Source: Ahaetulla prasina (taxonomy: Eukaryota; Chordata; Lepidosauria; Squamata; Colubridae). From it: a stretch of DNA of 64,000 nt. The notes below the pieces were generated by a model. That model did not search any database. It was given only the letters and a program-made list of their open reading frames with translations, and was not told the origin of the DNA. Of the stretch, positions 56,949-64,000 are shown piece by piece. The stretch is taken from contig NC_080539.1 in NCBI RefSeq assembly GCF_028640845.1, positions 180,185,459-180,249,458 of the forward strand. The letters run 5' to 3'. The number at the start of each line of letters is the position of its first letter. The stretch's first letter is position 1. The position numbers and the translations under genes are program-made.

Positions 56949-57270
56949 CAGGGGTGAAATTTGACTGGCTTGGACCAGCTCAGGAGAGCCGATAGGGACG
57001 ATTTGTATCCATTCGCCGAACTGGTAAAAATCACCCCTGGTTGGCCACGTCCACATCAAGCCTCAGAGAGTTATCCAGAGCTGGCAACAAAGTTCTCTCA
57101 GTCGTCATCTTCCCCCATCTCTCTCACACACACAAGTCCCACACACACACACACACACACACACAGCCCTCCCAAGGCAGCCACATCCCTTCATTTTCTA
57201 GCTCCGTTCTCTCTCTCTTTTTTTTGTCACAACAGTATACACAAGCATCAACATAAAACAACAACACATA
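56949..57270 (+). mobile_element. hAT-type MITE, left part
   Basis: Starts CAGGGGTGAAATTTGACTGG. Inner sequence (GAGAGTTATCCAGAGCTGGC) recurs inverted at 59310-59340. A (CA)n tract lies at about 57139-57164. The right end was not located at this copy. Confidence 0.6.
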
Positions 57271-57416
57271 ACAGAAGCATATATATGAACAAAAGTATGT
57301 AACAACTATATCAATCCTATCAATGAAAGGAAACAATAGGACAGGAATGGTAGGCACTTTTGTGCTCTTATGCACGCCCCTTTTAGTCCTCTTAGGAATG
57401 GGGTGAGGTCAATAGT

Positions 57417-58042
57417 TGTTGTGACTCGTCCTCCCTCCTCTCCTCAGCTGGGCCCCTCCCGTCTCCAACCGGGCCTTTTGTCAGACTCTAAGTCTGATAA
57501 TGAAGATGAACAGCCTGTCATGCCTCCAGCTCCTGGCCCTGGCCCCATGCCCGGAGAGAATTCCAGGAGTGAAAGGACAAGCCCGATAAACCTCACTCAT
57601 ACAGCGTGTGTTCCTTTGGCTCAGCCGTCAGAACAGGAAGCCAGCCAAGTGCTGGAATTACTTGGCCCTACTCCCTCTGACCCCTCCCTTTCCCTGACAG
57701 CAGATCCAGCTGAAGACAATTCAGAGTAGGAGGACCCTCGCTTCCAGAGATCTGAGAGGCAACACCAGCAGAAAGAGGGGTGGGGCAGGCCTGGATAAAT
57801 GCTGAGTCATGGAGCCACACCCCACAGCCTATATAAAGGACCTGCTTTTGGCATTCCAACCTTGAGTCAAGCAAAGTCTTATCGAGTTTGCTGATACTGG
57901 ACCCTATCGCTGAAGTCACAACTTGGACTCCTGCCTGCCCTGATAAACCTCGAAAGAACCTGGCAAGCTGCAGAGGCTTCGTTGCCAAGTTTGTAACGGA
58001 CTTCCTTGACTCGTTCGTCAGAGTGGGGGGTGGGACACAACA
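57417..58042 (+). repeat. Solo LTR 1 (626 bp)
   Basis: TGTTGTGAC...GACACAACA, with atagt on both sides (57412-57416, 58043-58047). It contains TATATAAA at 57830-57837. No internal coding region is present, as expected after LTR-LTR recombination. The parent family (Gypsy or ERV) is unknown. Confidence 0.85.
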
Positions 58043-58368
58043 ATAGTAGACAGTTTTTGGTTAAAGCTTTTGGGATTTTGAGAAAAAACCACAGAGTCAG
58101 GTAGTGTGTCCCAAGCATGAACAACTCTGTTACAAAAGTCATATTTTCTGCAATCAAGATTGAAGCAGTTAACATTGAGTTTAAATCTATTGTTTGCTCT
58201 TGTATTATTGCGATTGAAGCTGAAGTAGTCTTTAACAGGAAGGACATTGCAATAGATGATTCTATGTGTTAAACACAGGTCTTGTCGGAGTCAGCGGAGT
58301 TCTAAGTTTCTAATCCCAGGATTTCAAGTCTGGTGGTATAAGATATTTTGTTGTTTTCAGAGGAGTGG

Positions 58369-58896
58369 AATCGTGTCCCACTCCCCCTCCGACGACCAGG
58401 TCTAGGAAGTCCGTATCAAACGTGGCAACGAAGCCTCTGCAGCTTGTCAAATTCCTCCGAGGTTTATCAGGGGAGGCAGGAGTCCAAGCTGTGACTTCAG
58501 TGATAGAAGCAAACTAGATGAGACTTTGCTTGACTCAAGGTTGGAATGCCACAAGCAGGTCCTTTATATAGGCTGTGGGGTGTGGCTCCATGTGTCAGCA
58601 TTTATCCAGGCCTGCCCCTCCCTTCCTTCTGCTGGCGTCGCCTCTCAGATCTCCGGAAGTGAGGATCCTCCCACTTTGAATTCTCTTCAGCTGGATCTGC
58701 TGTCAGTAATCCCAGCACGTGGGTGGCTCCCTGCTCACACGCTGTAGGAGTGAAGTTTATCAGGTTTGTTTGTTCATTCCTGACATCCTGTCCGGGCATG
58801 GGGCCAGGGATGGGGGCTGGAGGCATGACAGGCCGTTCATCTTCATTATCAGACTCTGAGTCTGATAACAGGCCCGGGTGTAGACAAGGCACAACA
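58369..58896 (-). repeat. Solo LTR 2, same family, inverted (528 bp)
   Basis: It matches the reverse complement of solo LTR 1 with about 100 bp missing. Flanks agtgg (58364-58368) and agcgg (58897-58901) match 4 of 5. The left terminus is decayed (AATCGTG where TGTTGTG is expected). The TATA box is conserved at 58563-58570 (inverse). Confidence 0.82.
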
Positions 58897-59018
58897 AGCG
58901 GAGAACTCTTCTTGTAAAATATTTCTGGACGCGTTCAATTCTATTAATGTCAGAGATGTGGTATGGGTTCCAGACAGGTAAGCTGTCTGCTCACCCTCTC
59001 TGCTGCAAGTTCAGGACA

Positions 59019-59155
59019 AGAAAAGTAGTCTTTGGGACTACAGTAAAAAAAACATACTGGTAGTTTAGACCTTCCAACTTCTCATGAAAAAAAAAAAATC
59101 TCACAATGTTGGAAGGTGTTTTTACCATAGTCCCAAAGATTACTTTTCTTGCCCT
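59019..59155. repeat. Imperfect long inverted repeat
   Basis: AAGAAAAGTAGTCTTTGGGAC pairs with GTCCCAAAGATTACTTTTCTT, and ACCTTCCAAC with GTTGGAAGGT, with several mismatches between. Confidence 0.8.
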
Positions 59156-59339
59156 GCATATGATGGTGGAGAATGGAGCTGGAAAGTAAATGAAGGGTGA
59201 AGTAGTGAAGGGATCTGGCTGCCAGGGGAGGGTTGGGAGGGTGAGGGACCTGTGTGTGTGTGTGAAAGAGAGAGAAGGGGGATGACGACGACGGAGAGAA
59301 CTTTGCTGCCAGCCCTGGATAACTCTCTGACGTTGGATT

Positions 59340-59342
<3 letters not shown>
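59156..59342 (-). mobile_element. hAT-type MITE piece, inverted relative to 56949
   Basis: The reverse complement repeats the CAGAGAGTTATCCAGGGCTG segment and GCAAAGTTCTCTC found at 57060-57100. Confidence 0.55.

Positions 59343-59397
<55 letters not shown>
59343..59397. repeat. (CT)n(CA)n compound microsatellite
   Basis: (CT)n to 59370, then (CA)n to 59397. Confidence 0.95.
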
Positions 59398-59402
<5 letters not shown>

Positions 59403-59539
59403 CCCGTTTTTTCTTTGGGATCGCAGCACAGACGCTCTTCCCAGAATTGCAAGGCTGAAGGCTTTGGACGGAGAATTTTGGGGATGTGTTTCTGTGCTGT
59501 GATCCCAAGTGCAATCGCCATTGACTTTCTTGCCAAAAA

Positions 59540-59745
59540 GACCACAGAAGACCATCACATGACCCTGGAACCCTGCAACTGTCATAAATACATGCCAGTT
59601 TCCAAGTGTCTGAATTTTGATCGCATGACTGTGGGGATGTTGCAATGGACATAAGTGTGAAAGATGGTCATAAGTCAATTTTTTCAGCATTGTTCTAACT
59701 TTTAATGGTCACTAAATGAATGGTTGCAAGTCAAGGACTACCTGT
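59540..59745. mobile_element. TIR MITE (AGGTAGTCC family), right part
   Basis: Ends CAAGTCAAGGACTACCTGTA; contains TTTTGATCGCATGACTGTGG as in 51950-52000. Confidence 0.6.
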
Positions 59746-60198
59746 AGTCCTTGTCAATGGCAATTTATTCTTGCTGAGTTCTGTGAAACTTGTTATTTAG
59801 CTAGTATATGTGTTAGGATCAGGGAGATTGGTTAGCAGCTAGCAAATATTCTAGCTTTTCTTACATGAAATCTGTCCAATATCTTTACATCTGTAGGTCT
59901 GGTTTTAAGATTGTGATTATATAAAGCTAATAATTCAAAATTAAATTTTTATTGATAAAATGCTTTCTCATCTCTTCATCTTGACACTGGATATGGGATC
60001 TGCAGCAAAAAGAAGGCTGGGGAATTCTGGAGGTTGAAGTCCATACAGGTAGCCCTCGATTTAACAACCATTCCATCCACACTCTGTTCCCATCTTCCAT
60101 TTCATGAGGCCAATAACTTTATTCTGGAAATTACATGTTCAGAAGGAAACCGAATCCAGCAGGCCCCTTGAAATGAATAGGATTAACTTTTGCATATG
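59746..60198. other. Intergenic, no gene
   Basis: Only a short MITE end near 60048-60075 (CAGGTAGCCCTCGATTTAAC). Confidence 0.4.
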
Positions 60199-60480
60199 CA
60201 GGTAGTCTTCAATTTACAACGGTTCGTTTAGTGACCATTCGAATTTACAATGGCACTGAAATGACTGCTTTGTAACTTACAGTGATTGCAGCTTCCTCAT
60301 GATCAAAATTCAGAGGCTTGTCAACTGGTTCATATTTATGATAGTTGCAGTGTCCCAGGATCATGTGATCAACTTTTGCAACCTTCTGACATATTCATTT
60401 AACAACTGCAGTGACTTACTTAACTGTGGCAAGAAAAGTTGTTAAATGTGGCAAAATTCACTTAGTACTCGCATTGTGGT
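60199..60480. mobile_element. TIR MITE (AGGTAGTCC family), left part
   Basis: Starts GCAGGTAGTCTTCAATTTAC and runs into GTTAAATGTGGCAAAATTCAC. The opposite end is replaced by other sequence. Confidence 0.55.
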
Positions 60481-60773
60481 TGCTGTAATGAATATAAAAA
60501 ACCCAGCCAATGTTTTGAGCACGGTTAACATCTCCAGCCTAATGAGTTCTCTGTTAAGACTCACCACACCTGCCAATTTACCAACTCCAGTTACTGCACC
60601 AGTGAACATCACACATCTAGTCACTATCACCTCACCAATGAATCTCCCAACACCAATGACATTAGCTGGCCCTTTAAATATAGCCATGAGACCTGTGGAA
60701 AGCATGACTTTCCTTCCCCAGGCATTGCCAACCTCTCCCAGCTGGTAAAAAAAAAAACTAGAGCAAAAACTTC

Positions 60774-61085
60774 ATGCAGTATTAAAAAGAAGAATAGAAA
60801 AGGGAGATGCTGTGTATTGTTTCATGGACTGGTAAATTGGCAAAATGGACTGCTAAATTGGCCATGCCCACCGAGTCACATGACCACTTAGCCACACCCA
60901 CCCAGACACATGACCACCTAGCCATACCCACCCAGTCACCCCCAAATAATCAATAGGGAAAATTTCATGAAGTATTAAAAAGAAGAATAGAAAAGGGGCT
61001 GCTGTGTATTGTTTAATGGGCTGCTAAATTGCCAAAATGGACAGCTAAATTGGCCATGCCCACCCAGTCACATGACTACATAGCC
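60774..61085. repeat. Duplicated segment, about 193-bp offset
   Basis: AGTATTAAAAAGAAGAATAG to CACATGAC...TAGCCA occurs at 60778-60890 and again at 60971-61085 with few differences. Confidence 0.9.
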
Positions 61086-61089
61086 ACCA

Positions 61090-61137
61090 AGCCACACCCA
61101 CAGAACCGGCAGGGAAAAATTTTAAATTTCACCCCTG
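61090..61137. mobile_element. Right end of a CAGGGGTGAAAT-type hAT MITE
   Basis: CAGAACCGGCAGGG...AAATTTCACCCCTG matches the right end at 51709. No matching TSD with the left end at 56949, so it may belong to another copy. Confidence 0.55.
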
Positions 61138-61800
61138 ATGTAGACGTTTAAAATCTCAGAACTGATCAATGTCAGATTCAGCACCAGGGAAACTTAAGGG
61201 AGTTGCTAAAAGACATATATGTAAATATTAAAAGCAAAGGAAAAAAGACAGGAGCAAAGTGATTTGAATCAATACAATGAAGGGTTGCTCTGGGACATGA
61301 AATATCCAGCTTAACACAAGGATATGTCTTACATGCAACAAATTTGAAGAAATTGATTGCTTCGCAGTGTGCGTTATACTCAAGAGCTGAGAAAAGTTAC
61401 AAAACATAGTGATTCCCAATCAGCTTATTTATTCACAAATTTGTCATGCATCCCAATTATCACAATTCTGGGTACTATACTAAAAAATAAGTCTGGAGAA
61501 CCAATGCCAGCAAAGCCAGAAGCCCAACATCTCCCGGTGGTTTCATCTGGCATTTCATCTACCAGAGAGACCCTGGGATTTATGCACAATCACACGTGAT
61601 ATTGGAGCAATCTAATCCAGGGCCTTGTTTACATGCCTATTCCAGGCAGTGTCAAGAAACACAGGAAAACTACCCATCAGCTCTCTGGGACAAACCTCAG
61701 TTTTTTTCTGGAATTCTCTAGAAGGATAAGGGATGAAATGATAGCAATCCTCATAAAGTATACTCAGTTGGCTTTGCCAGCTTGGTAATTATTACGTAAT
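61138..61800. other. Intergenic, nothing recognisable
   Basis: No exon, ORF motif or named repeat. Confidence 0.5.
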
Positions 61801-61812
61801 AATGATATTTAT

Positions 61813-62176
61813 TAATATAACGGGATGCGGTGGCTCAGTAGCTAGGACACTGAGCTTGTCAATTGAAAGGTCGGCAGTTCAGCCATTCGAATCCCTAGTG
61901 TCACATAATGGGATGAGCTCCCGTTACTTGTCCCAGCTTCTGCCAACCTAGCAGTTCGAAAGCACGTAAAAAATGCAAGTAGAAAATTAGGGACCACCTT
62001 TGGTGGGAAGGTAACAGTGTTCCGTGCGCCTTTGACGTTTAGTCATGCCAGCCACATAACCACAGAGACGTCTTCGGACAGCACTGGCTCTTCGGCTTTG
62101 AAACAGAGATGAGCACCGCCCCCTAGAGTTGGGAACGACTAGCACATATGTGCGAGGGGAACCTTTACCTTTACCT
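61813..62176 (+). repeat. Sauria-type SINE with 12-bp TSD
   Basis: A tRNA-like head (GGGATGCGGTGGCTCAGTAG, then a CATTCGAATCCC B box) is followed by a body and the ACCTTTACCTTTACC tail typical of squamate Sauria SINEs, which use a BovB-type LINE tail. The sequence aatgatatttat flanks it at 61801-61812 and 62177-62188. Confidence 0.88.
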
Positions 62177-62274
62177 AATGATATTTATATAATGGCACAT
62201 TAGTGCTTTTCAAATTTTCAAATTGTAGACTTACATTAACATCCTTTTTTATTTTTAGCTAACTTGATTATAGA

Positions 62275-62345
62275 ATAGAATAGAGCTGGAAGGGACCTTG
62301 GAGGTCTTCTAGTCCAGCCCCCTGCTCAAGCAGGATGTTTGTATG
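62275..62345 (-). mobile_element. Classical CR1 3' end fragment
   Basis: ATAGAATAGAGCTGGAAGGG and ACCTTGGAGGTCTTCTAG are the inverse of the CR1 3' end seen at 39010-39057. Confidence 0.75.
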
Positions 62346-62510
62346 TTTGTAAACCTCCTTTTAATCTGTTTTTGTTCATTATATTCTTTTCTAGATTTTA
62401 TTTGTACTTGCAGAAGAAATAAATTTAAAAAGGTAATTAAGATGATACTTTAATTTGTGGAGTAATTAGATTCACGAGCTCTGTGTAAAACTGCATCCAT
62501 ACATGTAGAT

Positions 62511-63032
62511 CGGGGTAGTCAACCTTTTTATACCTACCGCCCACTTTTGTATCTCTGTTAGTAGTAAAATTTTCTAACCGCCCACCGGTACCACAGTAAT
62601 GGTGATTTATAAAGTGTATCGTCATCTGCGCATGCCTCTCGCGCATTGTGGATTGGGTTTGGGGGGGCGCTGGCTACCAGCTCTGCTTGTCTGTTACAGC
62701 TGGGTTATGTGGGGGAAGATGCGTGAGCTATTCTGGGACGAGTCTCTTTTTTTTGCAGTCACACTATAGCGCCATTTAGTTTCACTTACGTAACGTGAAC
62801 TAAACTTATGCGCGGGCGATACAAATAGTATATTTTCAGAAATTTAAATTGTCACGGGCAATTTTATGAAAACCAAATGAAAATGTTTTTAAATAATGCT
62901 ATGAAAAAAATTTAAAAAGTCAATTAATTTAAAAAACAGGAAAGTGCTTCAGTATTGGACAAAACCCCTACCACCCACATGAAAGCTGGAACGCTCACTA
63001 GTGGGCGGTAGGAACCAGGTTGACTACCACTG
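62511..63032. mobile_element. hAT-type MITE, 522 bp, perfect 8-bp TSD
   Basis: Ends CGGGGTAGTCAACCT and AGGTTGACTACCACTG; atgtagat at 62503-62510 and 63033-63040. Confidence 0.88.
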
Positions 63033-63056
63033 ATGTAGATAAAAAGCTTTGTGTAA

Positions 63057-63260
63057 AAGGCCAATTTGGTCTAGTGGTTAAGGCACCAGGCTGGAAACCA
63101 GGAGACTGTGAGTTCAAATCCTGCCTTAGGCATGAAAGTTGGCTGGGTGACTTTGGGACAATCGCTCTCTCTCACCCCAACTCACCAAACATGGTTGATG
63201 CTGTGGGGGAAATAGGAGGAAGAAAGAGTATTAGGTATGTTCACTGCCTTATGTTGTTTA
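63057..63260 (+). repeat. tRNA-derived SINE
   Basis: A box GGTCTAGTGGTTAAGGCACC, B box GTGAGTTCAAATCCTGCC, then GGCTGGGTGACTTTGGGACA and an AATAA-type end. It is the same family as 20866-20962. Confidence 0.75.
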
Positions 63261-63299
63261 TAAAAATAATAAAGGCAGGAAACAAATATCAATCAATGA

Positions 63300-64000
63300 G
63301 TTTAATAGATGAACATTTGGTAGTCTTCATTTGTCACTCCTTTGAGTCATGCCTGAAAATAAACAAATCGATAGCCGATTTCCTACAATCAGATCCTACA
63401 TTTATCCATATATGTCCATCTGGTTTCCCAAAATTCAACCACGTAATTGCCATGTCTGACAGGGTCCACACCTTGGAAACAACTATAAAGTCACAACAAA
63501 TTATCATCGACTCCATTGAAGCAAGCTTAGAAAAAAGAATACCACGTTTCACAAACCTTGAAAAAAAATTACAACACAAAAAAATGAAAACTCAGCAGAT
63601 CAAAATCTTTTCCCAATTCAACAAACATTACCTATTCTACAACCTAAACCATAAATATCTTCCAATCAACCAAACAACGTAGCCATACTCGTAAAAGATA
63701 CCATTGAGAGAGAACAAAAACATAAAAATGCTATATTATTTGGATTAGAAAACACCAGTGAACCAGATATCACTAAAGTTCGTAACATCATTAAAAATTG
63801 TAATCCACCCAGCATCTCCCCTGACAAAATAATCGAAGTCTCCAGAGATGGACCAGAATACAAAAACATTGATAGCTCAGTGGCACCTAGATTCTGTAGA
63901 GTCATCTGCATAAACGAGACCAGCAAACGAAAATTCATTTATGCTATAAACTCAATTGCCAGAACCAACCCCATCCACAGCAACCTTAGATCACGGCCTG
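63300..64000 (+). pseudogene. LINE ORF1-like segment, runs off the window
   Basis: A coiled-coil-like stretch (VHTLETTIKSQQIIIDSIEA) lies in the frame ending at 63682. The following frame reads KNAILFGLENTSEPD and APRFCRVICINETSKRKF, resembling the RRM-like ORF1 of L2/Rex-type LINEs. A stop/frameshift separates the two. Identification is by pattern only; ORF2 would lie right of the window. Confidence 0.5.

Larger units (their letters stand above)
57275..58985 (-). mobile_element. Rex1/L2-like LINE, interrupted by two solo LTRs
   Basis: The three LINE pieces (57275-57416, 58043-58368, 58897-58985) are collinear with 17500-18010 of the copy in gene A. The coding part is too broken for a product. 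Confidence 0.8.

Noticed and set aside
57370..57729. 119-codon ORF with an acidic, Pro-rich product
   Set aside because: Lies almost wholly within solo LTR 1, and its partner in LTR 2 is broken; LTRs of this type are non-coding.
60446..60748. 100-codon ORF rich in Thr, Pro and Asn
   Set aside because: Starts within a MITE, has no domain, and the opposite strand is also open; treated as chance.
61820..61900. Possible tRNA gene
   Set aside because: A and B box-like sequences are present, but the B box has an insertion and the unit continues into a SINE body and tail with target duplication. The same reasoning removes 63066-63135.

Overview
The window is vertebrate nuclear DNA, almost certainly from a squamate reptile and most likely a snake. 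The grounds are CR1 LINEs whose 3' ends abut microsatellites, an (AATAG)n-tailed L2/L3-type LINE, a Sauria-type SINE with an ACCTTT tail, many hAT-type non-autonomous elements, L1 and Ty3/Gypsy copies, and two spliced P450 genes with classical CYP2 exon structure. Nothing prokaryotic is present. No real tRNA or rRNA gene and no CRISPR array was seen.

Host genes: two head-to-tail CYP2-family cytochrome P450 genes lie on the plus strand. Gene A (6179-20406) shows exons 4 to 9 with intact frames and splice sites; exons 1 to 3 lie left of the window or are missing. Gene B (39353-52800) shows exons 2 to 9. Its exon lengths (160, 150, 161, 174, 148, 185, 142, 185 bp) and phases match the CYP2 plan. 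However, exon 2 is split by an L1 insertion one base before a perfect GTGAGT donor, and no exon 1 was found upstream, so gene B as assembled is probably a pseudogene. The C-termini look CYP2K-like.

Layout: 1-5655, a near full-length CR1 (minus) with a GC-rich leader, a hAT MITE and a CR1 tail with (AT)n. 6179-20406, gene A, whose introns hold hAT MITEs, two CR1 pieces and an L1 split by a 2.5 kb hAT element that itself contains another LINE. 20407-21541, SINE and LINE fragments and a microsatellite. 21542-30903, a Ty3/Gypsy element with near-identical 178-bp LTRs, its 3' LTR split by a 4.9 kb L1. 30930-38430, a decayed LINE that hosts a hAT that hosts a CR1 that hosts an L2/L3-type LINE. 38636-39057, an old classical CR1 end. 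39353-52800, gene B with the exonic L1, an R4-like LINE fragment and another hAT with a nested CR1. 53165-56459, a CR1 (plus) with a trinucleotide tail. 56949-61137, a LINE hit twice by the same solo LTR family in opposite orientation. 61813-64000, a Sauria SINE, a hAT MITE, a tRNA SINE and a LINE ORF1-like segment running off the right edge.

The only host function visible is P450 monooxygenation. Everything else is transposable-element archaeology. Exact target-site duplications at many junctions let the order of insertions be read directly. The observations most worth a second look are the L1 inside a CYP2 exon with its in-frame fusion ORF, the near-identical LTRs around decayed coding regions, and the paired inverted solo LTRs.
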